Shown: piece by piece, positions 1 to 8,811 of the stretch
Layout of the letters: each line of letters starts with the position of its first letter
How positions within the stretch are numbered: the stretch's first letter is position 1
Source of the DNA: Cohnella cholangitidis
GTDB taxonomy: Bacteria; Bacillota; Bacilli; Paenibacillales; Paenibacillaceae
Reading direction: 5' to 3'
Length of the DNA stretch: 64,000 bases
Assembly (NCBI RefSeq): GCF_014107495.1
Contig: NZ_CP041969.1
Coordinates: forward strand, 930,001-994,000
Position numbers and translations under genes: made by a program
Notes under the pieces: generated by a model
Told to the model about the DNA's origin: nothing
Databases searched by the model: none
The model's input: only the letters and a program-made list of their open reading frames with translations

Positions 1-548
1 GTAAACAAATTGTTCTCGCCCGTCAGCTTCACGTCTTCGTTGGGACCGATCCATACGGGAGCTCCGTTTTTCTTAAGAACTTCTTGATAGATAGGGCTGC
101 TCTCAAGATCTTCGCGGGAGAGCGGCATATCCTTCGTGAAATTGACGGTCACTTGTTGGTTATCGTTGCGGTAATGCGTGACGGATTTTATTCCGGGGTA
201 AGTGAGCAGCATCCTTTGACGAAGCTTCTCTTTCTCCAGCAATTGAACATAATCGGGGGCGCGGGACGCATCGCCAGTAACCTCCGGATTTCCTTCGTTC
301 GGGTCGATCGTTTGCTCCGCGGCCTCCACGCTATCCTCCGTCGTTACCCAAAAGTCGGAGAAGTAGTTGGCTTCCTTGATCATGTTGTTGATGTTTCGGC
401 CGATCGCTTTGAGCGTCACTTCCGTCTGCTCCGCGTATTTCTCCTGAGTCACTTTCTGGAACACGAGATAGGAAACGGAACCCAACACGAACAAAGGAAC
501 GATGATAAACGCTAAAAACGCGGCAAAAATCCGTTTGCTCAAACTCAT
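1..548 (-). CDS. Sensor histidine kinase, N-terminal part (gene runs off the left edge)
   Basis: An open frame starts with ATG at 548 on the minus strand and continues past base 1, so about 182 N-terminal residues are visible. The protein opens MSLSKRIFAAFLAF, followed by a hydrophobic segment at about residues 8-30, then a hydrophilic extracytoplasmic stretch containing QVTVNFTKDMPLSRE. This layout fits the sensor half of YesM-type two-component kinases that often accompany sugar ABC importers in Paenibacillaceae. No HAMP or kinase domain is visible because the gene is cut, so a membrane-anchored chemoreceptor is an alternative. It lies downstream of the sugar operon but beyond a terminator, so it is probably a separate unit. 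Confidence 0.6.
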   Translation of the reverse strand, partial: MSLSKRIFAAFLAFIIVPLFVLGSVSYLVFQKVTQEKYAEQTEVTLKAIGRNINNMIKEANYFSDFWVTTEDSVEAAEQTIDPNEGNPEVTGDASRAPDYVQLLEKEKLRQRMLLTYPGIKSVTHYRNDNQQVTVNFTKDMPLSREDLESSPIYQEVLKKNGAPVWIGPNEDVKLTGENNLF

Positions 549-696
549 CTGAAGATGCCCGTCCTCTCGGGTAAAGTAATCTCATTATAGCAGGAGGAGA
601 CCTGATCGGCTTGAGCGAATGAAAGTTCCGCTTCCTTCATTATAAAATCCGAACGCCTCGCCTATTAGTCGCCATTCCCATTATGGGGGGATAAAA

Positions 697-743
697 ATAA
701 ACAAAAAGCAACCCCGGCCCGTTAATTCTCGGGTCGAGGTTGC
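697..743 (-). terminator. Rho-independent terminator of the sugar operon
   Basis: On the minus strand GCAACCTCGACCCG pairs with CGGGCCGGGGTTGC around an 8-nt loop, followed by a T-rich tract. It lies just after the last gene (btpA-like, stop at 775). Confidence 0.8.
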
Positions 744-774
744 CGAACGCTTCGCTATGGTTTGTAAATCCCGA

Positions 775-1596
775 TTATACGACGATCGCGTCTTTGCGGA
801 ACGCCTTCACTTTGTTCATCAGGGCTTTCACGCGCTCGATGTCGACATGGTTCTCGAATACGCCGTCGTATTTGAACGTCGTTCCGACTACGGCGCCGTC
901 GGCCACGGACAGCTGGCGTTCCACGTTCTCCAAGCGGATTCCGGTATTGGCGAGCACGACCGTTCCGTTCGCCGTTTTCTTAACGCGCTGCAGGATTTGA
1001 TCGTCCGTTTCCGCGCCGGCCGTCAATCCCGATACGCAGAGCGCATCCGGACGGTTGTTGAACACCGTTGATTTGACGATGCTCTCGATCTCGCGATCGG
1101 CTACGTATTTGGCAGCCTCGGGCACGATATTGAACAATAGCTTTACGTTGTCCGCGCCGATGCGGTGCTGATGGCGGATCGTCTCTCCTACGTTCGTATT
1201 CCATAAGCCGAAGTCGCTGGCGTAGACGCCCGTGAAAATTTCCCGAACGAATTTCGCTCCGGTAGCTACCGCGAGATCAAGCGATTTTTTGGCGTCCCAC
1301 AGAACGTTAACTCCGAACGGAATTTGGATAAGCGGCATAAGCTCTCCGATAATGCGCGCCATCGAAGCTACGGTTTCGGTTTTGACGTCGGTCAGATAGG
1401 GCAGGCTGAACTCGTTGGAGAACATGACGGCGTCGACGCCGCCTTCTTGAAGCGCGAGGAAATCTTTCTTGGCCATCTCGATGACGTGATCCATTCCCTT
1501 GTCGGCGTCAAAATGCGGATCGCCTGGCAATGGAAGCAAATGGCACATGGCGATAATTGCCTTTTCCGTTCCGATGACTTCTTTTAACCATGTCAT
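775..1596 (-). CDS. BtpA/SgcQ family TIM-barrel protein
   Basis: The 273-residue protein matches the BtpA family: MTWLKEVIGTEKAIIAMCHLLPLPGDP at the start (split here only to show the conserved MxHLxPLPG element), LFNIVPEAAKYV in the middle and ALCVSGLTAG and GTTFKYDG near the end. BtpA was first named for photosystem I accumulation in cyanobacteria. Homologues such as SgcQ in enteric bacteria sit in sugar operons and have no firmly established reaction. Here it is the last gene of a catabolic operon, so an aldolase- or isomerase-like role on a phosphorylated sugar is inferred. An upstream in-frame GTG exists at 1605, but the ATG at 1596 is preferred because AGGAG sits about 7 bases before it. 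Confidence 0.8.
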   Translation of the reverse strand: MTWLKEVIGTEKAIIAMCHLLPLPGDPHFDADKGMDHVIEMAKKDFLALQEGGVDAVMFSNEFSLPYLTDVKTETVASMARIIGELMPLIQIPFGVNVLWDAKKSLDLAVATGAKFVREIFTGVYASDFGLWNTNVGETIRHQHRIGADNVKLLFNIVPEAAKYVADREIESIVKSTVFNNRPDALCVSGLTAGAETDDQILQRVKKTANGTVVLANTGIRLENVERQLSVADGAVVGTTFKYDGVFENHVDIERVKALMNKVKAFRKDAIVV

Positions 1597-1631
1597 TCCA
1601 ATCACTCCTATGATGTAAGATCTGTATATGT

Positions 1632-2507
1632 TTATCTAGGTTGAGGCTTTCCTCTGCTGACTCTTACGAACAAGGTGCTGATTAGCAAAATGACGAGAAG
1701 CAGCAAGTAGGACATAGCCGAGGAGTACCCCGTGTTCAGGAAGGTATAAGCTTGCTTGTAAATGTGATAGCTGATGACTTCCGTCGTAGTTCCCGGTCCG
1801 CCTTTCGTCAGTACGTAGATGAGGTCGTAAGTCTTGATGGCGGTTATGACGCGGAAAAGGACGGCCACGACGATCGTTTCTTTCATCAGCGGCAAAGTAA
1901 CGTGCAGGAAAGTTTGAAATCTGCCGGCCCCATCGATGGTAGCCGCTTCATATGGCTCGCCGGGCAACGATACCAGCCCTGCGAGCAGCAACAAGATCAT
2001 GAACGGCAACTGATGCCAAATGTCCACCAGGACGACGGTCATCATGGCAAGCTTGGCGTCTCCCAGCCATGCCTGCCCTTCTACTCCGATCAAACCGAGC
2101 AGGTAGTTGACGATTCCCAGATCAGGGTGCAGAAGCAGCCTCCAGATAAGACCGACGGCGACGGGGGTGATCAGCATCGGCACAATGATGATCGTAAAGA
2201 AGATCTTTTTGCCCCGCTTGATCCGATTAAGCAGCAACGCGACGGCCAATCCGAAAAGAAACTCCAGCGTGACCACGATAACCGTAAAGACGATCGTATT
2301 CCAACCCGAATCAATGAAATACGTATCCTTGAACGCTTTGATATAGTTATCCAATCCGATGAACTCTCCAAACCCCTGTCTCTTCAAAGACGCGTTCGTA
2401 AAGCTCATGATCAGCGAGTATATCAACGGATAGATGACCGTCACGCCGAGCACGATCAAGGAAGGAACGAAAAAGATCAGAAATTGCTTGCGTTTTACCG
2501 AAAACAT
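1632..2507 (-). CDS. Sugar ABC transporter permease, MalF type
   Basis: This 291-residue membrane protein has about six hydrophobic segments, beginning FLIFFVPSLIVLGVTVIYP. It carries the EAA loop EAATIDGAGRFQTF, which contacts the ATPase in carbohydrate (CUT1) importers. With the MalG-like partner at 3875-4702 and the binding protein at 2553-3860 it should form the translocation pore. No ATPase gene is in the operon, so it probably borrows a shared MsmK-type ATPase encoded elsewhere (family knowledge, not visible here). The binding-protein gene is placed between the two permease genes, an uncommon order. Confidence 0.9.
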   Translation of the reverse strand: MFSVKRKQFLIFFVPSLIVLGVTVIYPLIYSLIMSFTNASLKRQGFGEFIGLDNYIKAFKDTYFIDSGWNTIVFTVIVVTLEFLFGLAVALLLNRIKRGKKIFFTIIIVPMLITPVAVGLIWRLLLHPDLGIVNYLLGLIGVEGQAWLGDAKLAMMTVVLVDIWHQLPFMILLLLAGLVSLPGEPYEAATIDGAGRFQTFLHVTLPLMKETIVVAVLFRVITAIKTYDLIYVLTKGGPGTTTEVISYHIYKQAYTFLNTGYSSAMSYLLLLVILLISTLFVRVSRGKPQPR

Positions 2508-2552
2508 CGGCCAACCACCTCCTTCCCGGGATCAATTTATGATTCCTCGCTC

Positions 2553-3860
2553 TTATTCCAGTTCGGAAATTTCTTTGGCGACGGTATCCAACGCCTTCTG
2601 GGAGGATTTGCCTCCCGACACCGCCTCGGACAGCTCGCGTCCTAGAATCTCGATCAACTGCGGCGCTTGCGGAATAATCGGAATCATATGCGAGTCGTTG
2701 ATGATTTTTTGCACTTTTACGTAATGAGGATATTGTCCCAACACGTCGCTGTCCGCGAACACGTCGTTTCTCGTCGGGGAACCGCCGGCCAAGGCGCGTT
2801 CCTTGGCGATGTCGAACGATTCGACCCAGTTGAGGAATTTCCAAGAAGCTTCCTTATCCTCGGCGTTTTTCGGAATTGCCCAGCCCCAGCCTCCGTTAAG
2901 GGAAACGCCGCCGGGAACTTCCGCTACGTCGACCTTGCCCGCGACCTTCGATTCGTTCTCGTCTTGCAGCTTGTTCAGCATCCAGTTGTAAGTAATGAAC
3001 GAAGCCGCGTTGCCTTGCGCGAAAACGTTAAACGCCTCGTCGAAGCCGAATCCGGCAGCGCCTTTCGGTGCCGCGTTCTTCATGTTGTCGATGTACAAGT
3101 CTAGCGACTTCGCGGCATTCGCGTCGTTGATTCTCGCGGAACCGTCCGCGTTGAAAAATTCGCCGCCGGAGCTGAACAAGTAGTTGAGCCACTCGACGCT
3201 GATCGGATCCGGGCGAAGGCCCATCATGACGGCGCCGTACATGGAATCGCCTTTTTCCTTCGTTATAAACTTGCTGATGTTTACGTACTCTTCCAGATTA
3301 TCCGGAAGTTTCAGTTCGCGACCGAACTCGGCTTGGTACTTGGCTTTCAGATCCGTATCGTTGAAGACGTCCGTACGATAGACCAATGACATGGCGTAAT
3401 TATAGAAAGGAAGCATGTACGTCGTGCCATCTACTTGTCCTACCATATCCCACATCGATTTCGAGTAGACGCTCGTATCGAACTTATCGCGGGTAATGAA
3501 GGAATCGAGCGGCTCAAGCCAGCCCGCGTCCGTGAATTCCCCGACCCAATAGTTGTCGACGACGATGATATCGTAACTGCTGGTCGCATTCAGCAATTGC
3601 GGAACGAGTTTCTCGTGCATGGATGCATAGTTGACGGCTTCGATGTTGACTTTAATGCCCGATTCCGCGGTGAACTTATCGACCACCCGCTTGACGAAAT
3701 CGGTATCCGGCACGGACTCCATCAGAATGTTGAGTTCTTTCTTGCCGCTGCCGGCTGCGCCGGGGCTTTCGGATGTTTCCTTGTTGTTTCCCGATGCGCA
3801 CGCGGAAAGTATCGACAGTACGAGCATAATTGCCATTAGCACTAATCCATGTTTCTTCAT
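2553..3860 (-). CDS. Sugar-binding lipoprotein of an ABC importer
   Basis: A 435-residue family 1 extracellular solute-binding protein. Residues 1-21 are a lipoprotein signal peptide with lipobox LSAC, so the mature protein is anchored at Cys21 on the outer face of the membrane. A short Gly/Ser/Glu linker follows, then KKELNILMESVPDTDF and the usual two-lobe fold with conserved PFYNYAMSLVYR and GWGWAIPKNAEDKEASWKFL. The substrate cannot be read from sequence. The kinase and dehydrogenase in the same operon suggest a sugar alcohol or a related polyol/pentose. Confidence 0.9.
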   Translation of the reverse strand: MKKHGLVLMAIMLVLSILSACASGNNKETSESPGAAGSGKKELNILMESVPDTDFVKRVVDKFTAESGIKVNIEAVNYASMHEKLVPQLLNATSSYDIIVVDNYWVGEFTDAGWLEPLDSFITRDKFDTSVYSKSMWDMVGQVDGTTYMLPFYNYAMSLVYRTDVFNDTDLKAKYQAEFGRELKLPDNLEEYVNISKFITKEKGDSMYGAVMMGLRPDPISVEWLNYLFSSGGEFFNADGSARINDANAAKSLDLYIDNMKNAAPKGAAGFGFDEAFNVFAQGNAASFITYNWMLNKLQDENESKVAGKVDVAEVPGGVSLNGGWGWAIPKNAEDKEASWKFLNWVESFDIAKERALAGGSPTRNDVFADSDVLGQYPHYVKVQKIINDSHMIPIIPQAPQLIEILGRELSEAVSGGKSSQKALDTVAKEISELE

Positions 3861-3874
3861 CTGTTAGATCCTCC

Positions 3875-4702
3875 TTATTTGACAGAGCCCATTGTCATGC
3901 CGTTGACCAGGTATTTCTGTATAAACAAAGACAGGACTACGACGGGAAGAATGATGATTACCGTCGCCGCGCACAGCTGGGCGATCATAACGCCTTGTTG
4001 GGTTTCCATATTGGCGATCGCCACCGGAAGCGTGCGCGCTCCGGTGCCCGTAAGCACCAAAGCAAAAAGAAACTCGTTCCATGCCATGAGGAAGCTGAGA
4101 ATGCCCGCCGCCATGATCCCTGGCGCCGCAAGCGGCAGAACCACTCTCGTGAACGCCTGCATTTTCGTGCAGCCGTCGATTTCGCATGCTTCGTCCAGGT
4201 CTTTCGGTATTCCTTCGAAGAACCCTATCAAAAGCCAGATCATGTAGGGCAAACTAAAGGATAAATAAGTCACGATAAGCGCCAGCCAAGAATCCAGCAA
4301 ATCAAGCTTCTTGATCATCATGAAAATTGGAATGACCATAACGATTGGCGGAAGCATTTGGGTTCCCAGTATGGCAATCCGCAAAAAGTTGCCGCCTTTC
4401 ACTTGCCGCGCGATCCAGTAAGCCGCCATTGCCCCGAGAAACACGGCAATGATCGTCGAAACCAGCGAAACGACCATACTGTTCAAGAAGTAGCTCCCGA
4501 ACGGGTTATCGGAGAAGATCGCGCGATAATTGTCCAACGTCGGCTCTACGAACCATTTCGGGGGAATCTGATACGCAATCGCTTTGGTCGTAAACGAAGT
4601 CCGAACGATCCAAAGAATGGGCAGCAGAAAAATAAGGGCGACTACCGTAAGCGCGGCGTAGGTTAGACCGTTCAGCAGCCTTTCGCTCTGTCTTGCGTTC
4701 AT
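3875..4702 (-). CDS. Sugar ABC transporter permease, MalG type
   Basis: This 275-residue inner-membrane protein has about six hydrophobic segments and the EAA-loop motif EACEIDGCTKMQAF at about residues 171-184, as in MalG-family permeases. It pairs with the MalF-like permease encoded at 1632-2507. Its start lies 18 bases after the stop of the HAD gene, which indicates one transcript. Length and ends are typical of the family. Confidence 0.9.
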   Translation of the reverse strand: MNARQSERLLNGLTYAALTVVALIFLLPILWIVRTSFTTKAIAYQIPPKWFVEPTLDNYRAIFSDNPFGSYFLNSMVVSLVSTIIAVFLGAMAAYWIARQVKGGNFLRIAILGTQMLPPIVMVIPIFMMIKKLDLLDSWLALIVTYLSFSLPYMIWLLIGFFEGIPKDLDEACEIDGCTKMQAFTRVVLPLAAPGIMAAGILSFLMAWNEFLFALVLTGTGARTLPVAIANMETQQGVMIAQLCAATVIIILPVVVLSLFIQKYLVNGMTMGSVK

Positions 4703-4720
4703 TTGATGTCACCTCCCCCG

Positions 4721-5470
4721 CTAAAACTCAATTTCCTCTAATGAAGAGATAATCTTGGACGCATAAGGCGACATCTTCGCCTTCATCCCTTCGTCGTCGG
4801 GAATACCGATTCCGATGCTGCCCGCCTCATATGCCATCTGCACGTCGACATAGGAATCTCCGAGCATAAGCAACTTGCCGGCCGGAACCCCCAGGATGTC
4901 CGAAGCACGATGCAGCATATCAGGACTCGGCTTGCCTTTCTTTACGTCTGCCGGCGTGATTATGAAGGAGAGAGAATCCGCGCGATCATAGGCGTCGACC
5001 GAAATCCGCGTCCGTTCCGCATCGTCGGAGGTGGCGATTCCATACGGAATTCCGGCTTCCCGCAGCCTGCGGAAAATATCGGGAAAGCCGGGTTTCGGGA
5101 GCAGTACTTTGCGCACGTCGAATCTCTCGTCGGAACGCTTAAAAGCTGCCGCCGCCTCATTACGGCACCAACCCCACTCCGAACCGGTGGCGTCGTGCAG
5201 CAACGCCGCCGTAACGGTGGCTTCTTCCTGAGGGGAAGCGATCGCGAAGATCCCGTTCGGATCGATATCCGCGACCTTGCCTTCTTCTAGTCGGACGCCG
5301 AACAAGCGGCACCATTCCTCGACCGGGAACCGATCGATCTCGGCCAAAGTCGCGATACGAACGTCCCCCAGCCCTTTCCAGAAATGCAACGAATCAAAGA
5401 GCAGCCCGTCTTTGTCGAAAACTACGCCATCGATGTCATATTCATCCGTGCCTACTCTTATCTTCGTCAA
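4721..5470 (-). CDS. HAD-superfamily sugar phosphatase
   Basis: The 249-residue protein has HAD motif I as FDKDG (nucleophile Asp19, acid Asp21), the conserved Lys in KKGKPSPDM and motif IV GDSYVDVQMA. The helical cap between motifs I and II places it with phosphoglycolate phosphatase/beta-phosphoglucomutase-like enzymes. It probably removes phosphate from, or moves phosphate on, an intermediate of the operon's sugar pathway. The start is TTG at 5470. It overlaps the end of the SDR gene by 4 bases and has a purine-rich GAGGGGCGG before it, implying translational coupling. Confidence 0.85.
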   Translation of the reverse strand: MTKIRVGTDEYDIDGVVFDKDGLLFDSLHFWKGLGDVRIATLAEIDRFPVEEWCRLFGVRLEEGKVADIDPNGIFAIASPQEEATVTAALLHDATGSEWGWCRNEAAAAFKRSDERFDVRKVLLPKPGFPDIFRRLREAGIPYGIATSDDAERTRISVDAYDRADSLSFIITPADVKKGKPSPDMLHRASDILGVPAGKLLMLGDSYVDVQMAYEAGSIGIGIPDDEGMKAKMSPYASKIISSLEEIEF

Positions 5471-6252
5471 CCCAATCCCGCCCCTCCGGTTACGTCCATC
5501 GCCTCGCCGCTAATGAACTCGGCTTCCGGCGATGCGAGAAATCCGACCGCTCTGGCGACGTCTTCCGCGGTACACAACCTGCCGAGCGGCGTGTTGCGGA
5601 TATACTCGTCCTTGACTTCTTCGGGCGTCATGCCGCGAAGCGAAGCTTCCCACTCCAGCTCGCGTTCTTGCATGCTGGTCTTAACGTATCCCGGGCACAC
5701 GCAGTTGACGGTAATTTTATCGGCGGCCAGTTCCATTGCCGCGCTCTTCGTGAAGCCGATAACCGCCCATTTGGAAGCCGCGTAATGCGCCAGAAGAGGA
5801 ACGCCGCGTTTGCCCGCCATGGAGGCGGTATTCACGATCTTGCCTCCCCCTCTGCTCCTCATGACGGGAATAATCGCCTGGGTGCAGAAGAACATGCCTT
5901 TAATGTTGACGTCGAAGTTGAAGTCCCACTCTTTTTCCGTCAGCTTCTCGATCGTGTTCATCGTGGAAACTCCGGCATTGTTGACGAGAATATCGATCCC
6001 CCCGTATTGGGCCGCCGTTTCCCCGAACACTCGAATGACTTCTTCCTTGTCGGTTACGTCGAGCTTCATAGCCGAGTGAGCCGGCGATCGCGGCTCCAAC
6101 TGCGCCACCGTGCTTTCCGCGGCTTCCGCGCGCATGTCCGTCACGACGACCGTGGCTCCCAAGGAAGCGAGCTTGATCGCGATGCTTTGGCCGATTCCGG
6201 CTCCGCCCCCCGTAACAAGAGCGATTTGGTTCCGCAATGGATAGTAGGTCAT
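5467..6252 (-). CDS. Short-chain dehydrogenase/reductase (polyol or sugar dehydrogenase)
   Basis: The 261-residue classical SDR shows TGGGAGIG (residues 14-21) for dinucleotide binding, NNAG at 91-94, and the catalytic Ser144, Tyr157 and Lys161 (YAASK). VVVTDMR after the second strand, with Asp at the specificity position, favours NAD over NADP. The C-terminal FISGEAMDVTGGAGLG is the usual SDR ending. In this operon it most likely oxidises an imported polyol to a ketose that the FGGY kinase phosphorylates. Substrate identity is inference. Confidence 0.9.
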   Translation of the reverse strand: MTYYPLRNQIALVTGGGAGIGQSIAIKLASLGATVVVTDMRAEAAESTVAQLEPRSPAHSAMKLDVTDKEEVIRVFGETAAQYGGIDILVNNAGVSTMNTIEKLTEKEWDFNFDVNIKGMFFCTQAIIPVMRSRGGGKIVNTASMAGKRGVPLLAHYAASKWAVIGFTKSAAMELAADKITVNCVCPGYVKTSMQERELEWEASLRGMTPEEVKDEYIRNTPLGRLCTAEDVARAVGFLASPEAEFISGEAMDVTGGAGLG

Positions 6253-6267
6253 GCTGTGGTTTCCCCC

Positions 6268-7767
6268 TTAGTAAAGTGACTTCAAGGACTCGAACGACGG
6301 CTTTAACTGCCGATATAAGTCCCGGTAAATCCGATACGATTTATCGTAAACGTCCGAATGGGACGGTATCGGCGAGAAATCCCGATAATCTTGCAGGAAG
6401 CCGTGAATGTCCGACCAATCGTCGAACAACCCGGCGGTCATGCCTGCCACGAACGCGACGCCTAGCGCCGATCCGGGATGGGACGGAAAAGACCGTATAT
6501 CGCATTTCAGCACGTCTGCGGCGATCTGGCACCAGAACTTGCTCTTCGCGCCTCCATTGGTCGCGAACACTTTGTTCGGACGATAACCATGGGATTCAAG
6601 GATTTCGACATGGTGCCTGAAGCCGTATATGACAGCTTCGAGGATGGCCCGGAAAATATGTCCGCGTCCATGGGACAACGTAAGACCGAACATGACGCCT
6701 CTCGCTTCCGGATCGAAGATCGGGGTTTTCTCTCCCAGAAAATAAGGAAGGATTACCAAACCGTCCGCTCCGGGCTTCACCTGGAGCGCGGCCTCGTCCA
6801 GCTCTCTGAAAATATCGTCGTTCTCGGTACGGAGCAAATCTTTGATATACCATTTCACGAGCGAGCCGCTAGCCGCCATGCAGCCGTTCAGCAAGTAACG
6901 TCCCGGCACGACGTGATAGTCGAAAAACAACTCCGGCACCGTCACGATATCATTGGTGCAGTAGAGAATATCTCCGGCGCCTCCGAATTTGATCAACAGA
7001 TCCCCTTCGTCCACGATGCCCGCAGCGAGCGTGGAAGCGACATGGTCGGCCGAACCCGCGATAACCGGAATACCCGCCGGAAGTCCCGTCAGCCCGGCCG
7101 CCTCTTCCGACACGGTCCCGACGATGTCGGCCGAAGCCCGAACGTCCGGGAACAAGTCGGGATCCACATTGAATCCTGTAAGTTGATCTGTCAGCCATAC
7201 GCCTTCGCGAATGTCGTACAAACCGCTTTCGACCGCCCAATTGGCTTCGATGGAATATTGCCCGGTTAATTTATAGGTGACATAGTCGTAGGATCCGAAG
7301 ATCGTCGCCGTCTTGCTCCAGACATCCGGTTCGTTCGCCTTTACCCATAACAACCTTGGCAGTACATGCTGCTGATTCGTATATCCGCCCGTTAAGCGAT
7401 AAAGCGAGTCTTGATCGAGGGTTTTCTTTAACCAATCGATTTCTTTGCCGGAACGCGCGTCGTTCTGTTGAATCGAGCGCCGCAACGGATTCCCTTCCGA
7501 GTCGAGCAATACGATGGCCGGCACCATGCCGCTGACGCCGATCGCTTCGATCCCCGCTGCCGCTTGGGGAACCTCTTGCAACATCCGCTCGATCACAAGC
7601 AACGTGTTGCTCCACCAATCATCCGTGTTCTCCTCCGCCCACCCGATCCGTTCGGAATACAGATCGTGCGGAGAGCTTGTCTCGTAGACGATCCGCCCAT
7701 CGCGCGAGATCAGGATGGCTTTGACGGATGTTGTACCGATGTCGATCCCTAAAGAGTAGCGACTCAC
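6268..7767 (-). CDS. FGGY-family carbohydrate kinase (xylulokinase-like)
   Basis: A 499-residue sugar kinase with the N-terminal phosphate loop GIDIGTTSVKAI, substrate-lobe motif GVSGMVPAIVLLD, the ATP-lobe FGGAGDILYC and the FGGY signature region NGGAKSKFWCQIAADVL. Full length is typical of xylulokinase/ribulokinase relatives. It is the first gene of the operon and is followed 15 bases later by the SDR gene, so it would phosphorylate the ketose the SDR makes. Xylulose is the default guess, but several FGGY subfamilies share these motifs. AAGGAGGATGGATT precedes the ATG. Confidence 0.85.
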   Translation of the reverse strand: MSRYSLGIDIGTTSVKAILISRDGRIVYETSSPHDLYSERIGWAEENTDDWWSNTLLVIERMLQEVPQAAAGIEAIGVSGMVPAIVLLDSEGNPLRRSIQQNDARSGKEIDWLKKTLDQDSLYRLTGGYTNQQHVLPRLLWVKANEPDVWSKTATIFGSYDYVTYKLTGQYSIEANWAVESGLYDIREGVWLTDQLTGFNVDPDLFPDVRASADIVGTVSEEAAGLTGLPAGIPVIAGSADHVASTLAAGIVDEGDLLIKFGGAGDILYCTNDIVTVPELFFDYHVVPGRYLLNGCMAASGSLVKWYIKDLLRTENDDIFRELDEAALQVKPGADGLVILPYFLGEKTPIFDPEARGVMFGLTLSHGRGHIFRAILEAVIYGFRHHVEILESHGYRPNKVFATNGGAKSKFWCQIAADVLKCDIRSFPSHPGSALGVAFVAGMTAGLFDDWSDIHGFLQDYRDFSPIPSHSDVYDKSYRIYRDLYRQLKPSFESLKSLY

Positions 7768-7855
7768 AATCCATCCTCCTTCAATTCGTTGTTATTGAAC
7801 ATGAAATGGAACATGCATGTAAGATAACCTAACTCTAATATCAATCCGTGATCTG

Positions 7856-7884
7856 AATATATCATAAGCTTACATTACGGTCAA
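7856..7884 (-). promoter_or_regulatory. Promoter of the FGGY kinase operon
   Basis: On the minus strand TTGACC (7884-7879) and TATATT (7861-7856) are separated by 17 bases, a good SigA-type promoter 90 bases before the kinase gene. Confidence 0.65.
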
Positions 7885-7899
7885 TAAAAATCTAATTAC

Positions 7900-7936
7900 G
7901 ATCACAATTAATCACCATATGATCATTTACTGATCA
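7900..7936. promoter_or_regulatory. Operator cluster for the DeoR-type regulator
   Basis: TGATCA occurs at 7920-7925 and again at 7931-7936, 11 bases apart start to start. A degenerate copy, TAATCA, lies a further 11 bases away at 7909-7914, and CGATCA is at 7900-7905. The same TGATCA pair with identical spacing lies before the deoR-like gene (8812-8828). The helical-turn spacing and two-site occurrence support a shared regulator binding site. Most of the cluster is upstream of the -35 at 7884, so a second, more upstream promoter (for example near 7941-7969) may be the repressed one. Confidence 0.6.
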
Positions 7937-7962
7937 AAGTGTAGTAAAGAACTCTTTATTTG

Positions 7963-7994
7963 AACGCAAAAAAAAGACGGCTTTCGCCGTCTTT
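7963..7994 (-). terminator. Terminator of the deoR-like gene
   Basis: AAAGACGGC and GCCGTCTTT (7973-7981 and 7986-7994) form a perfect 9-bp stem with a 4-base loop. On the minus strand it is followed by a run of T. Confidence 0.85.
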
Positions 7995-8031
7995 GTCTGG
8001 CCTATCCGGCCAACGCCCTCATTCTATTTCC

Positions 8032-8778
8032 TTATACGAAAGTCCATTTGCCTCGGAACGGAATTTGCTCATGCATAGAATTCGGATCTTCATTCGTTAC
8101 GATTTCGTCAATTTCGTCGAACTCGCAGATCTTAACAAGCGAAGTTACGCCGATCTTCGTCTTGTCGACCAAGGCGACTACGTGCTTGGAGCGTTCGAGG
8201 AACGCCCGTTTGATCTCGGCTTCTTCCAGGTTGAAATCGGTCGGCCCGTTATCTTTGGAAAGTCCGGCCATCCCCATGAAGAAGCGATCGAAATGAAATT
8301 TCATGATCGTGTCGCGAGTAATCGATCCGACGAGCGACATCTCCGTCTTGCGAAGATTGCCGCCTACCAGATACAAATTAACGTTGCTCTGGGAGAGGAT
8401 GTTGGCCGCTTGGAAGGAAAACGTGAACACGGTTACGTTGTTCTTCCGAAGCAGCTCCCTGGCAAGCTCCGTAACCGTCGTTCCGATGTCGAGAGCGATC
8501 ACTTCCCCTTCGCACACTTGGTCCGCGGCATAAGCCGCGATTCTTTGCTTCAAGTCGGAATTTTGCTTCATCCTCTGATTGAATAGAGGCTCGATTCCGA
8601 GGCCGGGGAGAAACGCCCACCCCCGCTTGCGAACGAGCAACCCTTTTTGCTCCATGTCCACGAGATCCCGCCGTACCGTCACTTCGGACATCTTCAAATG
8701 CGTAGCAAGCTGTTGGACTGACGAAGGCGATTGCTTGTGAAGAAGCTCTAGGATGTCTTTTTCACGTGCGTTGTTCAC
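8032..8778 (-). CDS. DeoR-family transcriptional regulator of the sugar operon
   Basis: The 248-residue protein has an N-terminal winged helix-turn-helix (EKDILELLHKQ, then SEVTVRRDLVDMEQKGLL) and a C-terminal sugar-phosphate-sensing domain with ALDIGTTVTELAREL and YLVGGNLRKTEMSLVG. These are the DeoR/GlpR hallmarks. The start chosen is GTG at 8778, because GGAGGG lies 6 bases upstream; an ATG at 8805 has no such site. It is transcribed in the same direction as the kinase operon but ends in its own terminator. Shared TGATCA pairs in both promoters indicate that it represses itself and the operon. Confidence 0.9.
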   Translation of the reverse strand: MNNAREKDILELLHKQSPSSVQQLATHLKMSEVTVRRDLVDMEQKGLLVRKRGWAFLPGLGIEPLFNQRMKQNSDLKQRIAAYAADQVCEGEVIALDIGTTVTELARELLRKNNVTVFTFSFQAANILSQSNVNLYLVGGNLRKTEMSLVGSITRDTIMKFHFDRFFMGMAGLSKDNGPTDFNLEEAEIKRAFLERSKHVVALVDKTKIGVTSLVKICEFDEIDEIVTNEDPNSMHEQIPFRGKWTFV

Positions 8779-8811
8779 ATTCGACCCTCCTTTTATCACA
8801 AACATAACAAA

